From NCBI GenBank assembly GCA_038146865.1, contig JAYQSL010000003.1:15429-79428 (forward strand): DNA of 64,000 nucleotides. The letters are read 5' to 3'. This stretch comes from GCA-2709075 sp038146865 (GTDB lineage Bacteria > Pseudomonadota > Alphaproteobacteria > MPNO01 > UBA2964). Of this stretch, positions 52,008 to 61,199 are shown piece by piece. The notes beneath the pieces were generated by a model. It was not told the origin of the DNA. It made no database searches and saw only the letters and a list, made by a program, of their open reading frames with translations. The stretch's first letter is position 1, and each line of letters begins with the position of its first letter. A program made the position numbers and the translations under genes.

Positions 52008-54404
52008 CTAGGCTATGCGAGCCTTTTCAGATTTTGCCGCCTGTATTGCTTGCCAAACCCGTTCAGGTGTGGCCGGCATTTCAATATGTTTGACACCTTT
52101 GTCGGACAGCGCATTCACCACCGCATTTACGAAAATTGCTAAGGAGGGTGTGGTGCCACCCTCCCCACCGGCGCGGATGCCAAGCTTATTTGTGGTAGAG
52201 GGAACTTCACTGATTGCGGTATCGAAAAACGGCACCGTATCAGCCCTGGGCATAACGTAATCCATGAACGATCCTGTTAATAACTGACCCGTTTCATTAT
52301 CGTAATTCACCCACTCTCCCATGGATTGACCGAGTCCCTGCACCGTCGCACCATGAGCTTGACCATGTAAAATCATCGGGTTGACTGCCCGCCCCACATC
52401 GTCGACCGCAGCGTATTTTACCAATTCAACTACGCCTGTATCTTCATCGACTTCAACCTCACAGGCATGAGCTCCATATGGAAAAGCGGGGACGCGGATG
52501 GTTTGATCACTCTCCGCCTCAAGTGGTCCCTGAAGGTCTTGCGGAAGGCTACCGTCTGTCTCAGCGGCATGTGCCACCGAAAATATATCAATATCCCTGT
52601 CGGTTCCTACAACTGAGAAGACACCGTCTACAAATTCGATATCGGTTTCAGAAGCCTCTAAAATGTGGGACGCAATGCGTTTGCCTTTTTCAATTATAAT
52701 ATCACTGGCATCGCCAATAATAATGCCAGCAAGACGCATAGAACGGCCGGAATGAGATCCCCCGCCTACCTGAACAATATCGGTATCGCCTTGGATTAAC
52801 CGCACCTGAGAAAACCCGACGCCCAACCATTCCGTCACCAACTGAGCAAAGCTTGTTTCATGCCCTTGCCCAGAGGATAATGTTCCGATTACGACATCAA
52901 TCCGCCCTACCCCCGCCTCATCACGAGTTGGTGGAATGACAGTAATCTCGGTTCGCTCACGAGGCGCTCCGGTTGATGTCTCCATATAGGAGGCAATTCC
53001 CAGACCCCGTAATTTACCGGCGGCAAGAGACTTAGATTTTCTATCTTCAAAACCCTCCACATCCCCAAGAATTAAGGCCTCTTCAAGCGCCTTTGGGTAA
53101 TCACCGCTATCATAAGTCATTCCCAACCCGTTCTCATAAGGCATCTGAGTTGGCTTAATCATATTCAGTCGACGAAGTGTAAGAGAGTCTATGCCCGTTT
53201 TATCGGCTGCCAACTCAACAAGCCGTTCAATGACAAAATTAACTTCAGGCCTTCCGGCACTCCGATAAGGTGCGGTAGAGGCTGTGTTGGTTGTAACCGC
53301 GCGCGCCCGGAAGAAGCAGTTCGGGATTGCATAGGTTCCATTGTTTATTTCTACACCCTTGGCCAGTGGCACAAACGAGATTGTGTGCGCACCGACATTA
53401 CTAATGTTACTTCCTCGAAGACCGATAAACTTCCCTTTTTTATCAAGAGCGAGTTCTGCCTCCACTCTCAGGTCTCTACCTTGGTGATCTGTCAGGAAAG
53501 ACTCTGTCCTCTCCGCAGTCCATTTAACGGGTCTACCAATTTTCTTCGCCGCCCAAGCGACAAGGGCAAACTCTGGAAAAAAAGAATTGCGAGTCCCAAA
53601 GTTCCCCCCAACGTCCTGGGCGACGACCCGCACCTGCTCCAACTCTACTCCGAGCACACCGGCAATCTCCCGTTTCTGTCGAACAGTGCCGCCGCTGCCC
53701 GCATAAACGCAATATCGGTCCTCTGAGGGATCATAGGAACCAAGAGCCGCACGGGGCTCCATCGTCACACCGGTACAGCGCTGTGCCCAAGTTTCAAATC
53801 TAACCACGTGTGCGGCACGCTCAAACGCAGCATCTGTTCCCTCTTGATCTCCTACATCTGCATCAACGCAGCAATTTCCACCAAATTCTTCCCATACCCG
53901 AGGTGCCGTCTCATCAAGAGCAGATAACGCATCAGTAACAGATTTTAGTTCTTCATAGAGAACTTCAACCGCATCGGCCCCTATCTGAGCCGCAGCAAGC
54001 GTCTCTCCGATCACCATCGCAACTGCCTCACCAACGAAACGACATTTGTCTGTTGGAAGAAGTCGGTGCACAGAAATCAAATGAGGCGAACCGTCTCTAT
54101 TCGCCAAAGAAATATCGGGCGGGCTCGATGGAGACACCTGATGGGGAATAGGATTAATCCCATCTTTTTCGAGATCCGCGCCCGTAAAAACATTTATCAC
54201 GCCGGGCACTGCGAGCGCCTCTGTGAGGTTATATCCCTGTATTTTGGCGTGCCCGTACGGTGAACGGACCATCACGGAATACACTTGATCAGGAAGGACA
54301 GCATCATCGCTATAATTGCCCTTTCCGACAATTAATCGACTATCTTCTTTCCGAAGAACCGGATCTCCAATCTTTGGCCGATCAATCTCCTGTCCAGATG
54401 CCAT
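52008..54404 (-). CDS. Molybdopterin-binding large subunit of a CO-dehydrogenase/xanthine-dehydrogenase family enzyme (CoxL-like)
   Basis: 798 residues. The N-terminal part (DRPKIGDPVLRKEDSRLIVG at about 6-25) is typical of CoxL-like subunits. Cofactor-binding regions include QDVGGNFGTRNSFFPEF, GTLSSGQGHETSFAQLVTEW and the C-terminal GGEGGTTPSLAIFVNAVVNA with the catalytic Glu. The active-site loop reads APYRSAGRPE, akin to the form II AYRGAGR and unlike the AYXCSFR of genuine CO dehydrogenase, so CO is probably not the substrate. Small and medium subunits are 30 kb away at 21280-22649. Its upstream region holds two inverted repeats. Single gene, convergent with the VOC gene. Confidence 0.9.
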   Translation of the reverse strand: MASGQEIDRPKIGDPVLRKEDSRLIVGKGNYSDDAVLPDQVYSVMVRSPYGHAKIQGYNLTEALAVPGVINVFTGADLEKDGINPIPHQVSPSSPPDISLANRDGSPHLISVHRLLPTDKCRFVGEAVAMVIGETLAAAQIGADAVEVLYEELKSVTDALSALDETAPRVWEEFGGNCCVDADVGDQEGTDAAFERAAHVVRFETWAQRCTGVTMEPRAALGSYDPSEDRYCVYAGSGGTVRQKREIAGVLGVELEQVRVVAQDVGGNFGTRNSFFPEFALVAWAAKKIGRPVKWTAERTESFLTDHQGRDLRVEAELALDKKGKFIGLRGSNISNVGAHTISFVPLAKGVEINNGTYAIPNCFFRARAVTTNTASTAPYRSAGRPEVNFVIERLVELAADKTGIDSLTLRRLNMIKPTQMPYENGLGMTYDSGDYPKALEEALILGDVEGFEDRKSKSLAAGKLRGLGIASYMETSTGAPRERTEITVIPPTRDEAGVGRIDVVIGTLSSGQGHETSFAQLVTEWLGVGFSQVRLIQGDTDIVQVGGGSHSGRSMRLAGIIIGDASDIIIEKGKRIASHILEASETDIEFVDGVFSVVGTDRDIDIFSVAHAAETDGSLPQDLQGPLEAESDQTIRVPAFPYGAHACEVEVDEDTGVVELVKYAAVDDVGRAVNPMILHGQAHGATVQGLGQSMGEWVNYDNETGQLLTGSFMDYVMPRADTVPFFDTAISEVPSTTNKLGIRAGGEGGTTPSLAIFVNAVVNALSDKGVKHIEMPATPERVWQAIQAAKSEKARIA

Positions 54405-54503
54405 AATTAAAACCTTTCCCTCATCTTCAACCTGATTTTGGACATAACAAAGAAAGTGGGCAACCCGGACTTCAATCAGGGCTAAACCGAAAACAAGATA
54501 GCG

Positions 54504-54547
54504 TTTGGATTCAAACTAGGTATCCAAAGAATACATGAAATTTCATG
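54504..54547. promoter_or_regulatory. Inverted repeats upstream of the CoxL-like gene
   Basis: TTTGGAT (54504-54510) / ATCCAAA (54522-54528) and, seven bases on, the perfect 14-bp palindrome CATGAAATTTCATG (54534-54547). They are 100-143 bp upstream of the CoxL-like ATG, so both could be operator sites. The remaining 54405-54678 gap shows no gene. Confidence 0.45.
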
Positions 54548-54678
54548 CGAATTGACGGTGCGTTAAATCAAAAACCCGCCAACAAATACAGTTCCTCTTG
54601 CTTCGGCATCGAATAGTTTTTCAAGCAACAGCGCCTGAAAAAAACCTTAACCTAGATGCCGATTAGTATCCTTTAAAA

Positions 54679-55005
54679 TTAGGCGTGACCAGATGCTACG
54701 CTGTTTCTATCTGCGTCGGAGGCAGCTCTGAGCGCCGTCTCAAGTAAACCGGAAGCTATGTTATGAATAGTATCCTCCGGAGCGTGTATCATCCTCGCTC
54801 TAATCGCTAGAACCATAGATAGAGCTTGCAGGACATCACCGTTACTCATCTCTCCACAGATTTTGAATTCATTACTCATCTGTTGCAGAATTGCTGAAGC
54901 CAATTGGCTCACTCTGATCGGATCAACGGTTTCGGGATGGAGAGGAAACTCGATTTCAAATTGATCTCCGGTTTCTGTATTTGCAGTAAAGGGTAGGACT
55001 TTCAT
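54679..55005 (-). CDS. Hypothetical 108-residue protein
   Basis: No family is recognised. The product is soluble, with an N-terminal beta-like part (MKVLPFTANTETGDQFEIEF) followed by predicted helices (VSQLASAILQQMSNEFKIC, GDVLQALSMVLAIRARMI) and a short polar tail. One gene alone, with AGGAGGAATATAAAAAT-type purine-rich sequence before the ATG at 55005. The start is well supported by AGGAGG about twelve bases upstream. No role can be inferred. Confidence 0.55.
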   Translation of the reverse strand: MKVLPFTANTETGDQFEIEFPLHPETVDPIRVSQLASAILQQMSNEFKICGEMSNGDVLQALSMVLAIRARMIHAPEDTIHNIASGLLETALRAASDADRNSVASGHA

Positions 55006-55511
55006 ATATTTTTATATTCCTCCTCTGGCTTTCTCTAACGCAATACTCAGAACATCAGTTCCCATTAGCCCAAGCCAGTTGAATATTACCAATAGACGAC
55101 ACAGAGTTGACCTGATACGGGATAGTTTGTTCTACGTCAGAATTCGGCAGACGGATGTGTTAACAAGACCCAAACGACTTCTTCGAGAGTTTTTTCCGAC
55201 ATGCAGTAAGGTGAACTGATAAATCGCACTCCAACACCGATCGCACTATTGCCAGAGAACTTGGTAACTTTTGAGTATTCACAAAATTGTCACATTTCTG
55301 ACGCTGTTTAGGCACATTAGTCGGTTTAGCTATAAATGCTTGGATCCCTCCCATCCAATGCATCTCAACTAAGCCCTGACATTTTGTCAGGGCTATATTT
55401 TTATTGTTTTACACTCAACAAATCTCATGATTTAAGTGCCTGATGCGCAATCTGCAAATAAATCAATGATTGGCGGTCGGCCAGATTCCCCTCTTTCTCA
55501 GGAGTAAATAC
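55006..55511. other. 506-bp intergenic region containing a candidate small RNA
   Basis: No credible protein gene is present; an open minus-strand frame at 55160-55363 has no ribosome-binding site and no recognisable family. The plus strand carries the hairpin and terminator described as a candidate small RNA at 55336-55402. The last 110 bases should hold the promoter of the glutathione transferase gene. Confidence 0.4.
55336..55402 (+). ncRNA. Candidate trans-acting small RNA with anti-Shine-Dalgarno loop
   Basis: A hairpin ATGC-TTGGAT (55336-55345) / ATCCAA-T-GCAT (55353-55363) displays the loop CCCTCCC, able to pair with GGGAGGG-like ribosome-binding sites. A Rho-independent terminator follows: AGCCCTGAC (55372-55380) / GTCAGGGCT (55386-55394), then ATATTTTTATT. 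No gene upstream on the plus strand needs that terminator. Loops of this kind are typical of alphaproteobacterial sRNAs such as the AbcR and CcsR groups. The 5' end and promoter could not be located. Confidence 0.45.
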
Positions 55512-56159
55512 ATGTTCGTTCTCTATTATTCCCCTGGTTCTTGTTCAACGGCAGCACACATCTTACTCGAAGAGTGTGGAGCAGACTATCAAGCGAAACG
55601 CGTAAACCTGGCGGCAGGAGAACAACGAACGGAAGAGTATCGTAAGATCAACATTCACGGAAAAGTCCCTGCATTAGAGATTGGCGATCGTATAATCACC
55701 CAAAATGCTGCGATTTTGCCCTTCATAAGCGGTCAATTTCCTGAATCCAACTTCACTCCGCCTGACCCAATTGATTACGCTAAATGTGTAGAGCTAGTCG
55801 GATGGCTCGCCAGTGCCGTTCATCCTGCATTCGGGCTCGCCCTGCATCCCGAGAGACCTGCTGGTGGCGAGGATATCGAGGAGAGCACCATCGATTTAAT
55901 TAGTAAAAATGGCCATAACATCTTTTGGAATAATTTATCGGAAATTAACGACCGGCTTGAAGGTAAGACCTGGGTCATGGGCCCTCAATACACATTCGCT
56001 GATCCATATGCGCTGGTCTTTTATGCATGGGGAAAAAGGCTTGAACAGCCGATGTCGCAACTCGAGAACTACACCGCATGGAAAGACCGAATGCTCGAAC
56101 GGCCAGCGGTTCGCCGGGTTCTTGAGAAAGAGAATAGCGCGCTCCTTAAAGCTGCCTGA
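55512..56159 (+). CDS. Glutathione S-transferase
   Basis: 215 residues. The N-terminal thioredoxin-like domain shows FVLYYSPGSCSTAAHILLEE at about 2-21, with SPGSCS at the position of the catalytic Ser/Cys of beta-class enzymes, and KVPALEIGDRIITQNAAIL at about 55-73. The C-terminal helical domain has YTFADPYALVFYAWG. It conjugates glutathione to electrophiles in the cytoplasm. The ATG at 55512 has CAGGAGTAAATAC before it and is preferred over the upstream in-frame ATG at 55470. Confidence 0.93.
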   Translation: MFVLYYSPGSCSTAAHILLEECGADYQAKRVNLAAGEQRTEEYRKINIHGKVPALEIGDRIITQNAAILPFISGQFPESNFTPPDPIDYAKCVELVGWLASAVHPAFGLALHPERPAGGEDIEESTIDLISKNGHNIFWNNLSEINDRLEGKTWVMGPQYTFADPYALVFYAWGKRLEQPMSQLENYTAWKDRMLERPAVRRVLEKENSALLKAA

Positions 56160-56240
56160 AGAGTTTTGAAAACCTAACAGTCCCGGTACTGCTTCCTATC
56201 GGGATGGGAAAAGGAGCGCGTTGATGGAACACGTGGCAAC

Positions 56241-56465
56241 GTGGAACGTTCCTCGTTGAACGTAATTAATTCACGAAAACGCATTGAGGCAGCAAGAGAC
56301 CTTTTAGGTTCGAGTATGTTTCCTGTAACGGCGGATGTTATCGGCTCAGGTCTCAGCCTTCGAGAACACTCATTTAGAACGGTGAACGGTAAACGTATAA
56401 CGGAACACGAGGCACGGGGCAGGTTAATTGCTGCCTTAGATTTACTCGACCGGCATTGGGTGTAA
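56241..56465 (+). CDS. Hypothetical 74-residue protein, uncertain
   Basis: A short frame from a GTG at 56241 to 56465, product MERSSLNVINSRKRIEAARD and on to LIAALDLLDRHWV. The only well-spaced Shine-Dalgarno (AAAAGGAGC) precedes a different ATG at 56224, in another frame that stops after 11 codons. Either the start is non-ATG or a one-base error separates the two. No family recognised. Its last codons form the first copy of the 30-bp repeat. Confidence 0.35.
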   Translation: MERSSLNVINSRKRIEAARDLLGSSMFPVTADVIGSGLSLREHSFRTVNGKRITEHEARGRLIAALDLLDRHWV

Positions 56466-56474
56466 GGTGTCTTT
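56445..56474 (+). repeat. 30-bp direct repeat, copy 1
   Basis: Starts CTCGACCGGCATTGGGTGTA, covering the last codons and stop of the 74-residue frame and ten bases beyond. An identical copy is at 57051-57080, 606 bp downstream. Confidence 0.85.
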
Positions 56475-56494
56475 TAGAAAAAAAGGGAGACATC

Positions 56495-56944
56495 ATGAAA
56501 ACACTTTTCATTGCCGCATTGGTTGGCCTACTCGTCGTACCCGTCGTGGGAAATGCCAATCAGCATAACAGAGCTCGAAGCATGGACTGGGACCAGATTC
56601 GGTCTTATCAGCAATTGAATAAAATTATTCAATTTGGCCTGGACAGGGAAAAAAAGGTTCTGAAAGACATCCGCGACGTGGAAAACGGGTTCAAAGCCGC
56701 CGCAAAAAACGCCCCTGATAAGATCCAGAGAGACTTAGCGTTGGCATTGGCGGCAGATTATGCAAAAAAACGGAAACAAATTGAAAAAGATATTGGGGTC
56801 GCCACTCAGAGAATTAGAGACAATGAGCGAAAACTGTGTGGTCTGTATAATGCGAATGAAAGGCTGAAACACAAAGCGTGCAATGTTCAAAGGTCATATA
56901 AAAGTAAGCCCAACAATCGCCGCCATAGAGATGGAATGATGTGA
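56495..56944 (+). CDS. Exported hypothetical protein, helical, basic
   Basis: 149 residues. Signal peptide at about 1-21 (LFIAALVGLLVVPVVGNA). The mature protein is charged and helical (IIQFGLDREKKVLKDIRDVE; ALAADYAKKRKQIEKDIGVA), with a pair of cysteines late in the chain (KLCGLYN, KACNVQ) and a very basic tail. No family is recognised. GGGAG precedes the ATG by about six bases. It lies between the two copies of the 30-bp repeat. Confidence 0.65.
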   Translation: MKTLFIAALVGLLVVPVVGNANQHNRARSMDWDQIRSYQQLNKIIQFGLDREKKVLKDIRDVENGFKAAAKNAPDKIQRDLALALAADYAKKRKQIEKDIGVATQRIRDNERKLCGLYNANERLKHKACNVQRSYKSKPNNRRHRDGMM

Positions 56945-57050
56945 CCGGGCGGACGCAACACAACATCTAGTATTTCGGTGTCAGTTTACACCACTATTTA
57001 GAGAGTGCGAAAATTTTAGAAAGCGGGCTCGACGATAGGATTAGGATTCG

Positions 57051-57080
57051 CTCGACCGGCATTGGGTGTAAGGTGTCTTT
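57051..57080 (+). repeat. 30-bp direct repeat, copy 2
   Basis: Identical to 56445-56474. The upstream bases also partly match copy 1 (TTAGGATTCG versus TTAGATTTA), but a stop codon lies in the matching frame. Copy 2 is 37 bp from the 3' end of tRNA-Phe. Confidence 0.85.
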
Positions 57081-57117
57081 AACAGAAGGAATAGGAACCA
57101 ATGTGGAAATATGATTG

Positions 57118-57193
<76 letters not shown>

Positions 57194-57340
57194 CTAACCA
57201 CAATCAGCATCGTTATAAGAGAAACTAGAACTCGTGTCCACCACTCCTATGCCCAACAAAACCCTACAAAAAAATACTCACAAAACTTAGCACACGGGCG
57301 CCGTTTTTATCGGTAAGCACCATTGCCAGATACCTTTATT

Positions 57341-57553
57341 TCAGCCGCTTCGGTCAGCATCTTCGATAAATCTTTCCAATTCATCTGCATCGGACTCGTC
57401 TAGTTGAACGACCGGAACTGCATAGGCACCGCCCATCCAGCGGGACAGATCGATATCAGCGCATCTTTTTGAACAAAAGGGTCTGTATCGATGGATGACG
57501 GATGACCCGCACAATGGACAGGATCTGTTCCCCGAAGTCAGTTTTTCTGTCAT
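57341..57553 (-). CDS. yacG: DNA gyrase inhibitor YacG
   Basis: 70 residues with a zinc ribbon: CPLCG at about 12-16 and CSKRCADIDLSRWMGGAY at about 27-44. YacG binds gyrase and may limit its action. GAGG precedes the ATG at 57553. It follows the RNase G gene by 20 bp, and tRNA-Phe lies beyond; this rng-yacG-tRNA-Phe order is usual in alphaproteobacteria. Confidence 0.93.
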   Translation of the reverse strand: MTEKLTSGNRSCPLCGSSVIHRYRPFCSKRCADIDLSRWMGGAYAVPVVQLDESDADELERFIEDADRSG

Positions 57554-57573
57554 GGGTAAAACCTCTTAGGCCC

Positions 57574-58996
57574 CTAAGTGTCAGTAGTGATGGAAATCTG
57601 ATATTCGCCATTTATCACCTTGTTATCAACTTTCCAGCTTAAAACTCGGCCGACCCCGATCGCGGAAGCCAGTTTTTCTCCTGTTTGATAGAGTTTCTCG
57701 AGGTGATCGGAAATGTTTTGGGAGACATGAATTAAAATTTGACCGGGATTACCAAATTCTGCAGTTTGTTTGATCTCATCTATTAAATTAAATATCGCAG
57801 ACGCCGCTTGAATAGACGAACCAGATCCCTGACAAGCGGGACAGGGCTCTCTTAGAAATTCAGAGATTGGGGGCCTTGTCCTTCGACGGATAATTTCAAT
57901 CAATCCAGCATTCGTTTTTCCAAGGAGCCGAGCCGAAACTTTATCCTGACTTAAGCGTTCCTCTAAAACCTGAGTCACTCGCTGCAAGCCCATTTCCTCT
58001 TCATCTAATCCAATAAAATCGATCAATATCATGCCCCCAATATTCCGCAGCCTAATTTGGCGACAGATTTCGACAGCAGCCTCGAGATTAATTCTCGACG
58101 CATTGTCTTTGGGGCTCTTTCCAGAGGAATACCCTCGGGAGTTTACGTCTATTACGGTGAGTGCTTCCGTCTGATCTATAACAAGCGCTCCACCTGATGG
58201 CAGGGAGAACTAATGGCTCAGATACCTCATCGAATAAGCTATGTAAGCCTCTTTGGCGAAATAATGAGGCTACTCCCTGATGTCTAACTAACTTTTTTAC
58301 CAACTCAGGCGCAAAAAACTCGCACCAAGATTTAACTTCTAAGAATGATGTCGGAGGACTTATTGTAATTTGATCTATCTCTGATCCCGCGTAATCGCGT
58401 ATGGCTTTCACAACTAGCTTTGATTCTCGATGCAAGAGTGACGGCGTTTCCGCGATCTCTCCGCGAGACCTCACTTCACTCCAAATCTCTCGGAGACAAC
58501 GGATTTCTCTTGAAAAGTCATCCTTGAGTTCCAACTCCGAGGCGGTTCTGGCAATTACACCCTCTTCCCCCTCAACCAAGTTAGATAATATATCTAAAAT
58601 ACGGGTCCTCTCGGCTTCATCCTCTATTTTTTTTGAAACGGAGTTTTTACCACTATAGGGCGAGAAAACCGTAAAGCGGCCAGCCAATGAAAGAGAACAT
58701 GAGACTTGTGGCCCTTTGCTTTTGTACCCATCTCTTCTGACCTGAACCCAAACACTTTCTCCTTCAACAGGATAATCGTCTTGATCAACAGGCAAAAAGC
58801 CTGCGGTTTGCTCACCCAGGTCAATAAAAGCCGCTCCTAAACCCCGATTTATGGTCTCTACTCGGCCTTTATAGATATTTCCAATGAGACTCTTCTTTGT
58901 TTCTCTTTCAATGATTAAATCTACCGGGATGCCATCTTCTAGAACAATTACCCGCGCCTCATCGCCAACGACTTCCACGAATATTTCTGATCTCAT
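57574..58996 (-). CDS. rng: Ribonuclease G (one-base frameshift)
   Basis: RNase E/G family endonuclease for 16S rRNA maturation and mRNA turnover. The N-terminal frame from ATG 58996 carries the S1 domain (GNIYKGRVETINRGLGAAFI) and the first part of the RNase H-like domain up to LFDEVSEPLV. The second frame continues with LPSGGALVIDQTEALTVIDV, MILIDFIGLDEEE (catalytic Asp residues) and the zinc-link CPACQGSG. The two join if one G is removed from GGG at 58203-58205, giving about 473 residues. The start overlaps the maf stop (ATGA). The match of both halves to the family points to a base error or recent mutation, not a long-dead gene. Confidence 0.88.
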
Positions 58997-59613
58997 TCAG
59001 AACGTCCCGAACTATTTTTAAATTTCCACTGATAACCCGCACCCCGCAGCATTCCAGTAGTCTCAAACAAAGGCAGCCCAACAACGTTAGAATAAGAACC
59101 GCTTATCCACTTAACGAAAGTACCCGCGTAACCCTGTATCGCGTATCCACCCGCTTTCCCATTCCATTCTTCTGCCATTAGATAATTCTCAAGTTCTTCC
59201 TTAGACAATAACTTGAATTTAACAGCAGTAGTTATTGTTTTTACTATCTTTTTTTTGTGTGGGGTAATTAGACATACACCACTGATAACCCGGTGACGCC
59301 GACCCGATAAAAGTTTTAAAAAACGCTCGGCTTCCGAGATATTCTTCGGCTTTCCCAAAACTCGCCTTCCACAAGCAACAACGGTATCGGCTGCGAGAAC
59401 CCAATCATCTGGCGCCTTAAGAGAGACAAAACTCGCCTTCTCGGATGCCAGTCGCGCCGCTAGTTTAATGGGGAGTTCGTTTTTTAAGGGTGTTTCATTT
59501 ATATCGGCTGGAATAATGTCATCAGGATATAGGCCAATTTGCGCCAACAGTTCTTTTCTCCGCGGCGATTGGGAAGCTAAAATGAGTCTTGCTGGCTCAG
59601 TAATTGCTGGCAT
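58993..59613 (-). CDS. maf: Maf family nucleoside triphosphate pyrophosphatase
   Basis: 206 residues. Hydrolyses non-canonical nucleoside triphosphates to monophosphates. The family motif LILASQSPRRKELLAQIG is at about 10-27, with the Asp/Glu metal residues in VLAADTVVACGRRVLGKP at about 67-84 and YAIQGYAGTFVKWISGSYSN near the C-terminus. It is the usual upstream partner of RNase G; the infA gene that often precedes maf in alphaproteobacteria is absent. Confidence 0.94.
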   Translation of the reverse strand: MPAITEPARLILASQSPRRKELLAQIGLYPDDIIPADINETPLKNELPIKLAARLASEKASFVSLKAPDDWVLAADTVVACGRRVLGKPKNISEAERFLKLLSGRRHRVISGVCLITPHKKKIVKTITTAVKFKLLSKEELENYLMAEEWNGKAGGYAIQGYAGTFVKWISGSYSNVVGLPLFETTGMLRGAGYQWKFKNSSGRSE

Positions 59614-59898
59614 CCCTAAAACCTCTCAACTAGGAGGAGCATCTCAAGCCGACTGACATATTACTCCTCAAAGATCTAAATCCCTCTTAGGCGATCATTA
59701 TCGGACCATCTTTAACGATTAATAACTTACAGATAAAAACCGCTTCCCTCATCTCATAAGAATAGAAAAAAGTAAAATTACCCCGTCCTAACTCATAAAA
59801 GATTTAAACAGGTCGGGGATTTACGGCGTTTTATCGACAGAAGCTAAATTTTCTAAAAATCCTAAAAGACCAAAATGTTTTTGCGGCCAGCATATCCC

Positions 59899-61199
59899 TC
59901 AAGAATTATCCGACGAACGCACCTTTAAAGAAAGCTGGTGCGCCTGCAATCCTTCCGCCAGTGCGAGCATTTCTCCCTGACTGGAGACTGCGGCCAATCC
60001 TTCAGCCCCACACCCTATGACCGAGCTGCGCTTAAGAAAATCGAATACCCCTAATCCGGAGGAAAATTTAGCGCTACCAGAAGTTGGCAATACATGGCTC
60101 GGACCCGCAATATAGTCACCCAAAGCCTCAGGACAGTAACGTCCCAAGAAAATAGCCCCAGCATGATTAATTCTTTTCATCAACTCGTCTGCCCCATCCA
60201 CAGCCAGTTCAAGATGCTCAGGCGCCAAGCGGTCTATTAATTTGGGGCATCCTCGAGGCTTTCCAAAACGATAATTGCGCCATGCTCGCGCCAACTTTTC
60301 TCTGCGATATCACGTCGAGGTAATTCCAAAAGAAATTTATTGATAGCCTCCTCAACCGCACTCGCGAAGTTTTCATCAGAGCAAATCAGAACTGATTGTG
60401 CATTAACGTCGTGCTCAGCCTGTGATAATAAGTCAGCGGCAATCCAATCTGGATTATTATCCGAGTCAGCGACTACGAGTATTTCGGAGGGCCCCGCAAT
60501 CATATCAATCCCGACTTTCCCAAATACTTGTCTTTTGGCCTCGGCTACATAAGCGTTTCCAGGGCCAACGATTTTATCAACCGCGGTAATCGTCTCTGTA
60601 CCATAGGCTAAAGCAGCAACCGCCTGTGCTCCTCCAATGGTATAAATTTCCTCTATTCCCGCGATATTGGCAGCAGCTAAGATGACCGGATTAAGGATAT
60701 TGTCTGGCGCTGGTACAACCATCGCTATTCGCTCGACGCCTGCGACCCGCGCAGGTAAAGCGTTCATCAAAACTGAACTTGGATAAGTAGCAGTTCCGCC
60801 AGGAACATAAATACCAACCGACTTTATTGAGGTCCAACGGGCACCGAGGCGAATTCCCAATGGATCTACATAATCAAAATCATCCGGCATTTGGTGTTGG
60901 TGATATGCCTCTATTCTACTGGCAGCAGTTTTAAGAGCTGAGATCAACTCCGTTTCACAATCAGCAGTCGCCGCCCTTATTCGATCTTTTGAAACTATTA
61001 TCTGCTGAATATTTTCAACGGAGCGTCTATCAAACTTTTTAGTGAATTCAACGAGGGCTTTATCGCCACGATCCCGAACATCGGTGATAATCTCAGAAAC
61101 TAAATCACCAACACTCTCTCCCGCTTTTTGCCTACTCTCGATCAAAGAGCAAAACTTCTTTTCGAAGTCTTCTTCCTTAAAATTAAGCTTTAAGGCCAT
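59899..61199 (-). CDS. hisD: Histidinol dehydrogenase (one-base frameshift)
   Basis: HisD oxidises histidinol to histidine in two NAD-dependent steps. The first frame starts at ATG 61199, with GGAGG six bases before, and runs through VGIYVPGGTATYPSSVLMNA, KIVGPGNAYVAEAKRQVFG and SQAEHDVNAQSVL to LESLEDAP. The second frame continues LIDRLAPEHLELAVDGADE, HAGAIFLGRYCPEALGDYI and SGLGVFDFLKRSS. They join if one base is restored in the TTTGGGG run at 60241-60247, giving 433 residues, the family length. The start overlaps the hisG end. A histidine pathway gene preserved on both sides favours a base-call error. Confidence 0.88.

Noticed and set aside
52008..54404. Genuine aerobic CO dehydrogenase (form I)
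   Set aside because: The active-site loop is PYRSAGR, not the Cys-containing AYXCSFR loop of form I.
55160..55363. 67-codon minus-strand frame
   Set aside because: No Shine-Dalgarno, no family features, and it covers the candidate sRNA hairpin.
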